The position numbers and the translations under genes are program-made. Positions 12,166 through 24,400 of a stretch of DNA of 64,000 nucleotides are shown piece after piece (positions within the stretch are counted from its first letter, which is position 1; each line of letters opens with the position of its first letter). The DNA comes from Cyclina sinensis. Lineage: Eukaryota; Mollusca; Bivalvia; Venerida; Veneridae. Where the stretch lies: assembly GCA_012932295.1 (NCBI GenBank), contig JAAONU010000001.1, forward strand, positions 7,773,104 to 7,837,103. The letters run 5' to 3'. Under the pieces are notes generated by a model. That model worked only from the letters and a program-made list of their open reading frames with translations. It did no database searches and was not told the DNA's origin.

Positions 12166-14982
12166 GTAGGTTATAGATTACTCTATAAAGCTGCGATCAA
12201 TGTAGATTTGACAATTGTCATCATATTTCAATTATAGATTTCATTATATTCGACTTGTCAAAAGGTCATTTAAAAATACCAGTAAATCGTTTTGCTTGGG
12301 AGTGTGACCAATTGGTTGAGACAGATGCACTGGCTGATTAAAAGATATGCATTCAGCCTGATTTTATGTTCGTGTCATGTCAATGATTCAATTAATAGCA
12401 AGTCAATAGCTAAAATTCTGACAAAAATGTGAAGCAGAAAGAAATGTCACATGATGACAACATTTGTTTTCTGGTACGGAGATTTGTTTACTTTCCGTCT
12501 TAATAATTTCTGTTGTCGGATACCCACGTCCAACCCATATCGTTATTCCCCACTCTTCCACGAAAACATACCAGATTTGTTGGAGTTACTTGTCCCGTTA
12601 TTTTTACACATGTGTATACAATTAGCCAGGCTGCTATTCGATTTTATGCCGTTTATGGCTCAGTTACGTGTAACCTTACTTTATTACTGTCAAAATATAA
12701 TATTCACGCGGTCGTTATTACACAACTTAGCTTAAATGTTTAAACGCTTTCTTTATTTTTCTTTTTCTTTTTTTTTACTTTTCCAAGACGTTCAAATGAC
12801 GCTCAGTCATGAAGCTGGCGACGTGGTTACTGCGTATAGCATACTGATAAATTATCACGCTGTTAAATGTAAAACAGATTCTCGCTTCATTTTCTCGAGG
12901 TTAGCTAAACGACAGAGATTGACATTTCGTCACTAAGACTGCGATATTTTACATTCTCACCTAACTGATCGCGTTCAAGAAGAAACGATGGCTTCACAAG
13001 AAATAAGGGGATATAACTAGCCACGCATTAGTCTGATTAATATCAATTCATTTCTCACTAAGTTACAGACGAAAACAATGAAAAGATATTCTTTCACTGA
13101 TGGGTCAAGGTTGTTTTATTAAAATGTTGAGGTGTAAAATTGGCTGCGGCCATCTGATGGCTCGACTATACGTTGACGAGGACTTCGAGCTGCTGTGAAT
13201 AGTTAACATTCTTCAAACCTAGATGAAATCCAGTTGTTTCACCCGTACAAAGTTAGGTGTGGCCATCTGATGGCTCGACTTTACGTTGACGAGGACTTCG
13301 AGCTGCTGTGAATAGTTAACATTCTTCAAACTGAGATGAAATCCAGTTGTTTCACCCGTACAAAGTTAGGTCACATTCAACCAGAGTAATATCTGGAATT
13401 CCTTGGCTAAAATAACGTTAACATTCTTCCCTGGTCATTGTTGTCGCGACATAGTAAACATATTTGTCTATGTATGAAAGAATATTGTGTTGAAATTTAA
13501 AAAAAAAACAATTAAAAGAATAAAATGTAAATTTTTATTGTCAGTTATTCAATTACTTCGGCAATTTATCGACTGACTACATCCCTCTCGCTACCCGCAC
13601 TAATTTATCAGTGTATGGCGTCTGAAATCTATTAGGTAGTGGTAACAAAGATGTATGCCAAGTATCAAAGCTGTATCTTTAATATTTTTTAAGAAAAGGT
13701 CATTGTCCTGATTCTTGCGACGGATATACGAACGGACATACGAACGGACATACGGACAAAGTGATTTCAATATAGTACCCACAGTGACGTTGGGGTAGAG
13801 CACAGTTAGAACAAGCACAAATATATTACGGAAATGCTATCACGCAACACAAGAATCACCGCACAACCGCTGTATGAGACTAGGATTCTATTCTGTCGCA
13901 GTCGCAAACGACAGTCACACCAGTAACCGTGTTTTATGTTTAAATTTTTCAAGATCTTCGATTGTGCAGTTATATTCAGCTCAGATAAAAAGAAATCCAC
14001 TTCTATCATGAGACCCTTTACAGTATTTCATTTCAGTTTTACAATAGTAATAGCAATATTTCATTGAGCGTTTTCCATAATCGTAAGTATATTTCAACTT
14101 TTACTCGAAGAAATCATCAAATTATGTCCCGAATTATATATTTTAAGTTTTAAATTTAATATGAAATTGAGCCCCCTTGATTCAAGTACAAACACAATTG
14201 GTTCACCTAAGCTGGAACTGAATTTTTATATGCTTTGTGTTTACAAATAAACAGCCCACTACCTTAAAAATCAATATTGAGTCTAGAATTTATCAAAGAC
14301 GTTTCATAAAACGAAAATAATTGGGTGTATCAAATAAATGATTTTATCTTAAAACGGAAATTTCAATCTCTTCTCTTTATGCGCGTATATTAAAACAATT
14401 TCACTGAGAACTTGAGCGATAATGGTTTCAGCCATGATAATTTAAAAATCATGTTATGAGATTTCTATTGATTTTGTTCTGTTTCATTCTCAAGCGTTTG
14501 TATGAAAGAAAACGACAAAAATCGTGCAATTACAGTTTCTCTTTCACATAACTGAACTAATGTTTTATGTGTCGACCTTTAAACATTTCCTTCTCTTTAC
14601 ATCTGTAAAAAATAACATTAAAACAATCGTTGTTATTCAATTTAACGTTTGAATAAATTACACACAGAAAACATGCACCGGTGTGAACGCTGTTGTTAGG
14701 AAGTGGCAGTGAATGAAAGATGCATATGTTTTTTTTGTGTGTTTTTTTGTTTTTTTTTTTTTTTGGGGGGGGGGGGGATGGAAACAGAGTAAAACTCAAA
14801 TGGGAATTAAACCTTTGAATATTTCTTCCAAAAACTTTAAAAAGGAACATTACCCAAGACAAGATAAGAATGCTACGCTTAAAAAACTCATTATAACCAG
14901 CATTCATTAGAAAAAGTATTGGAATCATTTTTGTTTGTGATTTTGTTTTATAGAAGTGTACATTCACCTGTTTCATTAAAAG
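12166..14982 (+). other. intron 3 of sushi array
   Basis: Long AT-rich intron holding a 113-bp tandem duplication, part of a dispersed repeat with a GGACATAC tract (about 13600-13765) and a T15/G13 homopolymer run at about 14746-14777. Open frames here have no recognisable content and cross homopolymers. Confidence 0.65.
13148..13371. repeat. 113-bp tandem duplication
   Basis: Two nearly identical copies begin with GGCCATCTGATGGCTCGACT at 13148 and 13261 and end with CACCCGTACAAAGTTAGGT. Only a few differences separate them, so the duplication is young. Confidence 0.9.
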
Positions 14983-15159
14983 GTGCAAAGTACACACTTA
15001 GCAACGCAAAGTTTTCCACGAAGCCAACAGCTTCTTCAGTCATGGACTACGGCACGACAGTGTCGCTTGTATGCTACCTTGGCTATGAGCTGACCGGTAA
15101 CAGCGCTGCAAAGACTTGTCAAATTGGCAGCATTTCAGGGACGGTGCCTGTCTGCGCTA
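14983..15159 (+). CDS. exon: sushi module 4, degenerate (first Cys lost)
   Basis: This 59-codon segment aligns with the exon at 11986-12165 along its full length and is phase 1-1. Reading SAKYTLSNAKFSTKPTASS, the first sushi cysteine (TGC in the sister exon) is TAC (Tyr). The other three cysteines remain (SLVCYLGYELTGNS, KTC, PVCA), leaving one unpaired. The acceptor is an AAAAG context and the donor is weak (GTTAGT). The frame runs into a stop just after the donor. It may be a decaying duplicate that is skipped; skipping a phase 1-1 exon keeps the message in frame. Confidence 0.6.
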
Positions 15160-16106
15160 GTTAGTTTAGTATCATAGTTGCGATCAGTTTTCAGATACGC
15201 AACTTTTCACATCAAGCACTTTGATTTCATTTCCATTATCAATTTCCATCTACTTAATGAGAAATACGAAGTGAAATAACCAGAAATACTATTGATTGCT
15301 GCGTCTGTCCACCTCAAAATCTTGTCCGTAGGTCACTACCGTTTTCTGTCATTACGTTGACTTCGATGTCACCAACTACCTTGAGCGTAAAACAGCGATC
15401 ACTTTGCAATGGCGTCTGGGTTTTTAGCTTACCTACATCTTGCTAGCGACGTTTTTGCGCATCAGTAGCTGACTGACTCGTTTATTTAGCTCTCTAAAAC
15501 TATATTGCTGTACAAACGTACAAAAGTAAGCAACAAACACACAGCCTGAAGGCAATTATTCTAAACAAAAGTTTTATTATACGTCACTATTGATAAGGGT
15601 TTACTCATAAATGTTCTATTAAAATGCAAATGGCATCAATGTTGGCTATAAAATCAATGTTTTTCAGCTCAAACACAATTTTAACTTTTTTTTCTACTGA
15701 TGCAAATATTTAACAAATCAAATTAAAATGTTGCACTTACAATGCCACGCATTATAAATTTTAAATGGTACTTAAACATTTTATCGATTTTATCTGTTTC
15801 AATGCTTGTAGGGAAGCAAACAACTACAAATCGAAATAACAAATATATTAAAGTGCTCAGTGTAATTGTTGATTATTAGAGATATTAATTTTTGTTTTAA
15901 TCTGTAAAAAGTTGGCACCATAAATCTTTTCAGTTATATACTTATATTGAGATCTATATGTGTTTTGACGAATCTGTGAAAATGATATTGTTTAGTGTTA
16001 TATTATATATACCCAACTGAATGTTTAGGGTGATTGGTTAAGCGCGCATGATATTTTCTCTGCTGACATTAAGGGTTTTGTCCATCTAAGTATTTATGAT
16101 TTTCAG
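15160..16106 (+). other. intron 4 of sushi array
   Basis: Intron with no recognised element or exon. The part at 15300-15480 is less AT-rich than its surroundings and may be an unidentified old repeat. Confidence 0.6.
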
Positions 16107-16287
16107 TTAAAACATGCGCGGCAGAGGAAGTGTCACATGCTGATATGACACCAAGTCAGTTAACAATTGACTTCAACACAACAGTAATATATGCATGCGA
16201 GCAGGGCTATAATCATACAAGTGGCGATCTGACGAGGACAGTGCCAAGCTAATACCACGTGGTCTGGCGATCTGCCAACCTGCACAC
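16107..16287 (+). CDS. exon: sushi module 5, frameshifted
   Basis: Acceptor TTTTCAG, donor GTATGG. It reads KTCAAEEVSHADMTP, then VIYACEQGYNHTSGDLTRT. One extra base at about 16240-16241 breaks the frame just before the third cysteine; the unshifted frame stops at 16250. After the extra base the module continues as CQANTTWSGDLPTCT and ends in the correct phase. The length of 181 nt is one more than the neighbouring 180. The break is either an assembly insertion error or a real lesion. If real, this module could only be tolerated by skipping. Confidence 0.75.
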
Positions 16288-17542
16288 GTATGGTGGCTAT
16301 ATGTAATGTGTTTTATTTTGCATGCAAGGGAAACATTTCGCTTTGCTTGACGTTAATGTTTTGGTCATGCTAGCGTTTGTTGCGTATTTTCGATAGTAGT
16401 GTGCAGTGTCTTTAAATATCTATATTGCATTTTAGTAACGAAAAGTATGTGCTTATAAAACGGTAACTATCATTTAAAGAAAAGTGTCGGTTACTATGTC
16501 CATCATGCTATATATATTGTTGTTTTTCGTCTGAAATTTTGCACCAAATTGATATTAAGTATACGTAATACTATTCTGAAGTTTTTTTATATATATAAAT
16601 ACTTTGCAGAATCGTGTTAAACAAAAAAATCTTTGTTTAACAAATCATGGTTTTATCTTATGAGGAACTAAATGTCAGCTGAATATTGCTTACAGCATTG
16701 TAGATATGTTGTGCATTTTTACTATCTGTTTTTAAAACTTGTGCTATTATAGAGAAGCTCTGCCCAAGTATGTCCGTATTTTTCTCTTTTGCTTAAATCA
16801 TGTTACACTGACAGTTGTAGAACAGGGACCAATATGTTCTGTTGCATACTGTCATCGCTATTCTGTCCTGTTATTCATGTCAGGTCCATTTTCCCTATAA
16901 TGTTATTCTTATATTTTTATCATGTTATGTTTTTCCTATTTTAGTCCATTCCATTTTATTTCTCTGTTAAGTCATATCTTCTGCTTTGGTCTTACCCGAT
17001 CATTTTGCTGGTCTTGTTCTATTTTGTCCTGTCAAGTTTTCCTATGTTCTGCCCTGATCAGTTCAGATCGAATGATCACCTTTTAATTGTTACCAATTTC
17101 CATAGGCTTATGAAATTTCAAAACATGGAACGAAAAGCAAAAACATTATTGCACTAGAATTTAAATTTGAATTGTATTATATTCTATTTTGGAAAAAGAT
17201 AATGCCCGTAGTGTAACAATAAAGATATTGTTCCAATACTTCACGCTCAATTACGTGTACAGGAATTTTGATATTCTGGAATTTGTTCAGACATGAGAAA
17301 TCATTAAAACTATTGTATCAGCTGAAATAGGAGCGTTCTGTGGATACTAAGGCTCAAATTTATCGGAATATTTATTAAAATGTAAATTGTGAATTAATAT
17401 CACAATGTTCCAGGTTCAAGCAGTAACACTGCTTGTTAAACAAATAGAGACACGTTCGTTTCTCAGGTTATCTAGTTTTTATGTTATTATCATTATTATT
17501 TCATAGACATAGAGCATATCACTTTTCTTTCTGCATAATTAG
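16288..17542 (+). other. intron 5 of sushi array
   Basis: AT-rich intron. A pyrimidine-rich degenerate repeat with TCTGTCCTGTTATTCATGTC-like phrases occupies about 16780-17070. No coding signal. Confidence 0.6.
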
Positions 17543-17725
17543 TTGTCACGTGCGATGAGCCAGCAAATATTACACATGCGGTTAAATCCCCTATCCAGTC
17601 ATCGTATAACTACAGCCAGCAGGTCACTTACACGTGCGACACAGGCTACAAGCGCGACAGTGGAGATCTGACACGTACTTGCACGGCTGATGGAACCTGG
17701 AGCGGCACCCTACCAGCATGCACAA
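17543..17725 (+). CDS. exon: sushi module 6
   Basis: 61 codons, phase 1-1, acceptor CATAATTAG, donor GTTTGT (weaker than most). Begins VTCDEPANITHAVKSP; cysteines in VTC, VTYTCDTGYKRDSGDL, RTC and PACT; Trp in GTWSGTLP. All structural residues of a sushi module are present. Confidence 0.92.
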
Positions 17726-19938
17726 GTTTGTATATTAAATTTTAGCACGAAATACTTTGAGATTACTACTAAAGAAGAAATATGCTCAATGAAAGGTTTG
17801 TCTCAAGGTTTATCAGATCTAAGCATTATCAGATAACGCTGTTTCACGTATTTTTTCAAATACCCACCTCGGAAGAAAAGATACATGGAATTGTGTGTGT
17901 TAGCTCACCTGAGCACGAAGCTGAGGTAATGTGATCGATGGATTCCGTCGTGGGCCGTGTGTTTGACAACATATAGCTAGTTAACACTAAAGCGGCCAGT
18001 ATCTAGGCCACTAGGAAAGGAAATTGTTAACGCTCTAAATGTCATGTTTTGAAATTCCATCATTACAGTCACTTAGACTAGCTTTAATTTTTGGCTATGT
18101 GATTTGTAGATCCGGATTGATTACTGGTCATCTGGGTTCAAAAATCTAGGTCACTGGATTGTTATTATTTTTACTATTGTTGTTGTTGTTTTGTTTAAAT
18201 ACGGGTTAGCTGCGGTCAAAAACTAGGTCGGTGGCTTAAATCTTAACAAAACTTTGTTTATGCTTTAGGGGCCACATTTTGAATACAGTCAGCATGAAAA
18301 AAGTGAAAAATATTTCACATAATAATGTACATTTTTTTCAGCCTGGTCAACAAGGAACTTTGTCAAATAGTTTTCTTGGTTATATCGAGATCTTGTTCTT
18401 AAGTTTTTAAATGGATCACTTGTATTCGAAAGGTACGTCATATGTCTAGATTTATTCAGGCCAGGTTTTCATGTAAATTTGTAATAGTTATAACAATTAA
18501 TAATATTAAGGCAATGTTATTGAAGTAGATTACGATTTTTATCATAAAATAAGGTCATCATCTAACAGGCCATTTTAGTCCGATGATCATGAAATTTTTC
18601 ACATTTAAGTGATATCTAGGTCATGTCCAAAGGGGTCATGTGGGGCCATTAAGTAGGTCCCCTGGCTAGAGGCAATATTTTCAACTAGAACTTCATTAAA
18701 ACTTGCTAAAATGTCCGCTTTGATGATATTTAGGTCATGATCAAAAGTGGATCATGTTGGGTCAAAAAGTAGGTCATGTTGCTAGAGGCTATCTAATCAC
18801 CATGAAAAAAATCAAGAATGATTATCTAGATATGAAGGTCATTTTCAAAAGTGGGTCATTAGTGTGAAGAAGAAGGTCAACTAACTAGAGGACATATTTT
18901 CAACTAGATCATTATGGAAATATTTCAGGTTAAAGTGTACTGAGGTGAGCGATAAAAGGCCGTGATGATCCTTTTGGTTTCTTTTTTGTTGGCATTTTTT
19001 TTTCTTTTTTTCCCCTTTTGGCGATTTTGTGATCTTTAGCTGGTCAATGAATGCTACAAATTCTGGTAAAATACCGAATATGCATAACCAGCCCTGTTGA
19101 TTATTCTGTCTGCGTCAAAGGTCGAAGTGACCTTTATTTCTAAAACTCTCTCCGAATAGTAACTCAACGTAGGACCCTTAAAATAGTGCAGGCAGGCCAA
19201 TCATGAAGAGGAGATCAAAGGGCAAGACATATTACAGGAATGTTTGCTATGTCAAGTAAATGGACGAAGGTCACAATGTACATGACGATAGAATCGTCTG
19301 TCATAGGTCATTTAGCTACCGCTTTTGATACCTGTGGCAAAAAAGCTATAGGTTTGCGTGTTTATATAAGACAAGCAAATATCTTTTCCATTTTTATCTG
19401 GAATAACATGCGAATAATTTTATTTTGGTTGGAAATAATTTGTTCTTTTGTCCGTTTCAGTGAGAAAATTCATTTATTTCCAATCAATTTCTTTTATAAC
19501 CTCAATCAACTGATACAGCTTCTTATCTGAGTATATTTTCGTAGTTATCGTACTGTCGTTATAAACAATCCATGCAGTTAGCCGTAAGTTTATTGAGTGC
19601 TTAGGAAGATAGATAAAGAAAGCGCCACTTTTTCTGAAGGCACAACTAATCTTTTGATATGATCTTCAGTTAAACTTTGTTGTATCGGAGTTTGCTTAAT
19701 GGTCTGATCTTGAAGTGTGTTTTCGGTAATACATGAGATAAACTTTGAAGCACCAGTCTGTTACGTTAAGCGCTTATCACTGTAACAATATCATCTGCAT
19801 AAAGCGTTTGCGAGCCTTTTTTCTTCAAATAATGCAAAATGCGCATGCGCAATATATTGCATAGACATTAAAATATTTTAAGTGGTTTTAAAACAAGTTA
19901 TTAAAAATAAAACACTTTTGTTTTGTTTTTTGTTTCAG
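17726..19938 (+). other. intron 6 of sushi array
   Basis: Contains a copy of the AGCTCACCT-bounded element (17901-18980), then unassigned sequence to 19938. The open frame at 19240-19530 has no recognisable features. Confidence 0.65.
17901..18980 (+). mobile_element. AGCTCACCT/AGGTGAGC-bounded element
   Basis: Begins TAGCTCACCTGAGCACGAAG and ends GAGGTGAGCGATAAAAGGCC, so the ends are inverted copies of AGCTCACCT. The interior is a degenerate array of units with AGGTCATG and ACTAGAGG phrases. No protein is encoded. It belongs to the same family as the elements at 10510 and 37264. Confidence 0.75.
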
Positions 19939-20123
19939 TCGTTACATGCGCTGTCCCTGCTCATGTTGCAAATTCAGCGCTTGATCCAGCTTGCCGATCC
20001 ATACATCTATGACACGATAATAACATACACGTGCGTAACTGGTTACGAACACACGAGCGGATCGCTGCGTCGCACGTGTCAGGCAAATGGCTTATTCAGC
20101 GGAAGCTGCACCAGTTTGCTCCA
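19939..20123 (+). CDS. exon: sushi module 7, two frameshifts
   Basis: Acceptor TTTTGTTTCAG, donor GTAATT; 185 nt. The first frame gives VTCAVPAHVANSALDPA and then hits a stop at 20010. A one-base shift at about 19991-19999 opens YIYDTIITYTCVTGYEHTSG and LRRTCQANGLFSG. A second one-base shift at about 20102-20106 restores APVCS in the exit phase. Removing two bases gives 183 nt, the family length. Four cysteines are recovered across the frames, but the conserved Trp is absent. It may be a pseudo-exon or an assembly with two inserted bases. Confidence 0.65.
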
Positions 20124-20587
20124 GTAATTTAAATGCGTGTATCAAAATGCAATTCCGCATATGCGAAATAATTATACATGTCTCAATTTTCTTCTTTTGT
20201 TTTATTTGTTCAGCTTCAAGAACAGGAACAAAGAATATTACTTTAATCTCAATAGATTTTGTTGTACGCTGTTTCACTTGCTTAGGGCCGTAAGTTTCGG
20301 GTTCTTTTAATGTAGGGGATAACTTTTTAGAGGGCGGGGTGAGGGTTTCGCAACAGTAAGTTCAAAAGAACAGTGAACAGTTTGATTTTACCACGACAGA
20401 ACAGTTCGGCATCTTAAAGACGTGAATTAACTATAATCTTTTTTGCAAGCTGTACTAAACAAAAAAGGTTGCTGCGGCCATGCGTTGTAAGAACATCTCA
20501 TTTCAAATAATAAATACTTCTCTTTTCGAAAATGAAACACATATAATGTGAATGTGAATAATCTGTTTGATATCCTTTTTTCTATAG
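20124..20587 (+). other. intron 7 of sushi array
   Basis: Short AT-rich intron; nothing recognised. Confidence 0.7.
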
Positions 20588-20767
20588 TTAAGCAGTGTGC
20601 TAAAGAGGATGTCACGAATGGTACACCAGACCCTGATCAATCATTGTATGATTACAATACAACAGTGACGTATGAATGTAACCTCAGTTTCGTTCACACT
20701 TCCGGTGATTTGGTGAGGACATGTGATGCGTCTGCTAACTGGACTGGTACTTTGCCAATTTGCACAG
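20588..20767 (+). CDS. exon: sushi module 8
   Basis: 60 codons, acceptor TTTTTCTATAG, donor GTAGTT, phase 1-1. Begins KQCAKEDVTNGTPDPDQS; cysteines in KQC, VTYECNLSFVHTSGDL, RTC and PICT; Trp in ANWTGTLP. The usual Gly-Tyr after the second cysteine is replaced by Ser-Phe, a mild departure from the family. Confidence 0.92.
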
Positions 20768-22162
20768 GTAGTTAGAAAAAACACTCAGATATTTTTATAA
20801 GATATTACTCGAAGTGTAATTAAAAATGTAGGAAGTGCTTGCAATTTAAACATTTGAATAACGCTGCGACATTTTTTTTATTATTATTATTTTACAAATA
20901 CTATAGTAGCCTGAAAGAATCCATTTTTGGTACAGAGCAGTTGCTTTATTAGTATTGTAAAACTTAGTCAAACGTAGTTTCATAACAGAAATCAATATTT
21001 TATTAAAGGATCATTTCATTATGTGTGTGAAGTTAGCTAAACATACGACATTCGACATTGGCTTGCACAACATTCAAATTTCAAGTATTCAAAATTCAGA
21101 AGTCAAATGTCGTGCATGGCTTACATTCAAATTCTAAAGATTTCGAAATTCCAATGATGAATGGCGTGCTGGCACAACATTTGATTTTTCAAGATTTCAA
21201 AATTTGGATGTCGAATGTTGTCCTAGCACAACATTCAAAGCCAATTTGAATGTCGATTTTCAAATGTCGTAATCGTACAACATCCAAATTTCATGTGTTT
21301 CAAATGTCGAATGTCATGCTAGCACAACATTCGAAAAAGCAAATTATTCAAAATTCTAATGTCGTTTATTGAAGGTAGTGCCAACAAAACATTCAAATTT
21401 CATGTGTTTTGAATGTCGAATGACGTGCTATAACAACATTCCAAATTTTAGGTGTTTCATAATATAAAAGTCGAATGTCGACTGTTGTTCTAGCACAACG
21501 TTTAAATATCAAGTGTGTCAGGTGCGTCAGAATTCGAATGTATTATGTCGAATGTCATATCAGCACAACATACAAATTTTAAGTGTATCAGAATTCGAAT
21601 GTCGTATGTCGAATGTCGTGTTGGCAGAACATTCAAAATTCAAGCGTTTCAGACCTTGAATTGCAAGCACAACATTCATTTTTTCAAGATATTAAAATTT
21701 GGATGTCGAATGTCGAGTTCGGACAACATTCAAAGCAAATTTTAAATATGAATGACGTGTGCCGAATTTTATGATGGCACAACATTCAATTTTCAAGTGT
21801 TTCAGAATATTAATTCATACGGTCGTGCTGGCACAACATTCAAAATTCACGTGTTTTGAATGTCGAAGTCGTGCTAACACGACCATGAATTTTGCTAATG
21901 TCGAATGTCGGATGTACTTTCTCGAACATCGAATGACGTATGTTGAGCTAGCTTCACACACATCATGTCATTGTGCATACAAAGACAGTTTTGTAAAATA
22001 AATATTAACTAGAAAAATCGATCTAAAAACACATATTATTGACCTCAGTACTTGTCTTTTAATTTTTGGTAATGTTTAATGATGGGTGTCTGTCATTATT
22101 TGCATTCTATTAAATGAAAATTCCTTAACTTAGGTACTTACGGTACTGCACATTTTTTTCAG
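20768..22162 (+). other. intron 8 of sushi array
   Basis: Mostly the palindromic minisatellite at 21040-21960, with AT-rich flanks. Open frames in it are repeat artefacts. Confidence 0.7.
21040..21960. repeat. degenerate palindromic minisatellite
   Basis: A tandem series of diverged units of roughly 70-110 bp, each built around GTCGAATGTCGTGCTAGCAC, AACATTCAAATTTCAAGTG and TTTCAGAATTCGAATGTCG. GAATGT and ACATTC words alternate, so single strands could fold back repeatedly. Confidence 0.8.
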
Positions 22163-22342
22163 TTGCAGCGTGTATACCTGAGAGCGTTACGTTTGGAAGT
22201 TATGATCCACCGGATATTACGTTGGACTTTGGTACAAACATCACATATACATGTGACCTTGGCTACTATCTCAGTGCAGGAGATGCTAACAGAACATGCC
22301 TGACTGATGGAAGCTGGACGAATACGTTGCCTACGTGCTCTC
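22163..22342 (+). CDS. exon: sushi module 9
   Basis: 60 codons, acceptor TTTTTTTCAG, donor GTACAT, phase 1-1. Begins AACIPESVTFGSYDPP; cysteines in AAC, ITYTCDLGYYLSAGDA, RTC and PTCS; Trp in GSWTNTLP. Complete module. Confidence 0.92.
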
Positions 22343-22614
22343 GTACATATCTCGTTCATTTTCTTCATTTTATTTTATATACTGCTAAGAACAATAATAT
22401 TCTTCATTGTGCCCCATTTCCCTTAAAAATACTCTAACAGTATAAATGGTCTTTCAATTTAACTGTCTTTTTATTTAGTATTTAATGTATTTACAGATCA
22501 ACAAGATACCATTAATTGACCTCTTTGACTTACTGACAATTACGGATTCAGTAAAAATGTATGTTCTACATTATTTGAACAGGGCTGTAATATTGAACTT
22601 GTTTTTTTTTTCAG

Positions 22615-22797
22615 TGGTGAGATGTGACGTTCCAGACCCAGTTGCATTCTCCTCTCACACACCGGACACCGCCCTGTACGATTACAACACTGATATAACA
22701 TATTCATGTAACTTGGCCTACAATTACACGGCGGGTAATCTGACGCGCACGTGTAAAGAGGATTTCTCATGGACTGGGATTGCACCCACTTGCACCA
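22615..22797 (+). CDS. exon: sushi module 10
   Basis: 61 codons, acceptor TTTTTTTTTTCAG, donor GTAAGA, phase 1-1. Begins VRCDVPDPVAFSSHTP; cysteines in VRC, ITYSCNLAYNYTAGNL, RTC and PTCT; Trp in FSWTGIAP. Complete. The preceding intron (22343-22614) is only 272 nt, one of the shortest in the array. Confidence 0.93.
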
Positions 22798-23366
22798 GTA
22801 AGACGTACATTTCACTTGCATACAATTATATATAAATTAATAATTTGAATTTCATAATCACTTAACATTTTTATATACTCACCAAATAAAAAGTATTAAT
22901 GATTGGAATTATTAAAACAGTTTATTTTAAAAAAAAATATCGATAAACCCCGTTCATACTGACGCTGCAACGAAGACAAAGTCGATTATGAAAAGGGTAT
23001 CAAATCGAGATATTTCACCGTCAAAATCCAGCAATTTGGCAACTTTCAGACTACATGTGTGCATCACAACTGTACTGCGACTCTTCTTAAACTCCTGCTG
23101 GCTAGCTGCCACAACGATACATCCAGACCGTGATGCGTTTTTATTACGACCACAGAGATTTCACCATGATGCTACCACGCTGCTTGTTCGATAATAGCGT
23201 TCTCTCTATGTTCATTATAAGTCTTAGTCCTGTATTTGTTTTATTTTTATTTTTTGTAATATACCCGGCTACGCTTAGTTTTGCACTTTAAGATTCAGCG
23301 AAGAGAGCGAGCAGTTTCCCGACCAAGGAGATCCCAACCCAACCAAAACACGCTCTTGGAAATTCC

Positions 23367-23650
23367 TCCAACGTTTGGCACATGATCGGCCATGATTTGT
23401 CACGCTTTTAGCCACTTTTTCTTCGTAGTAGAAGCGTCTATGTGTATGAATGGGGTGTTAGCAAAAAGGCAAACTATGTTTACTACGTACTTTAATTAGA
23501 TGCCATGCAGTCCAACGTTTGGCACACGATCGGCCATGATTTGTCACGCTTTTAGTCACTTTTTCTTCGTAGTGGAAGCGTCTATGTGTATGAACGGGGT
23601 GTAAGCAAAAGGCAAACTATGTTGACTACGTACTTTTATTAGATGCCAGA
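23367..23650. repeat. 145-bp tandem duplication
   Basis: Two close copies begin CCAACGTTTGGCACATGATC and CCAACGTTTGGCACACGATC at about 23367 and 23512. Each runs through TTCTTCGTAGTRGAAGCGTC to ACTACGTACTTT. Confidence 0.88.
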
Positions 23651-23659
23651 AAAAGATTC

Positions 23660-24400
23660 AAAATAATACTGAACGTTCAAAAGAACGGTATTAACAATAT
23701 TGTTTTTATATTCCCGAAGGATGGCATAGAGTAGTTGCACTGTCTGCCCGTTATTCCGTCCGTCCGTCCGTCCGTCCCATCTTCTCCTTGCAACTCCTCC
23801 AACAATTCTCATTCGATTTTCACTAAACCTTAAGACAATGATCATTATTAACTACCGCTGTGCATATACTATGGCTTTTGCGACTCGAGAATTTTTGGCA
23901 TAATAATTGCCCTTTGTTAAATATTACTTAATATTGCTTCTGTGCTTAGCTCCTTGCAGTTTTCACGAAAACTTTCACAGTATAATTAATATCAAGTGCC
24001 ACAGCGCAAATAATCAGGCTTTTGCGATTCAATTTTTTTGGAGGAGTTATTGCCCTTCGTTTAATTTTACTTACTATTTCTTCTGTGCTCCGACATTTCG
24101 GTGGCATTTTCACCAAACTTTTACAGAATGATCATATCAAGTGCAGCAGTGCATGTTATCAGACTTTTGCAATTCGAAAGCTTTTGGCATAGTTATTGTC
24201 CCTTGATTAATTTTACTTGATATTGCTTCTGTGCACAACCCTCCTACATTTCTTATGCAGTTTTTACTAATGTTTCACAGAATTATCAAGTGCCACAGCG
24301 CATATCCTTTGGCTTTTGCGATTCGACCATTTATGGAGGAGTTATAGCCCTTTGTTTAATTTAAATATTTATGCATCTGTGTGCAACTCCAACAAGTTTT
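23660..24400. mobile_element. degenerate tandem element with GTCC tract
   Basis: Diverged units of about 150-200 bp share GCTTTTGCGATTCGA, GGAGGAGTTATTGCCCTTTG, TTGCTTCTGTGC and TTTCACAGAATGATCA. A (CCGT)n tract lies at 23757-23777 near one end. The plan resembles the other array-bearing repeats in this window. No protein is encoded. Confidence 0.65.

Noticed and set aside
14557..14997. 146-codon minus-strand frame
   Set aside because: It crosses a C/A homopolymer (complement of T15G13) that supplies Pro/Lys runs, and overlaps sushi exon 4 on the other strand.
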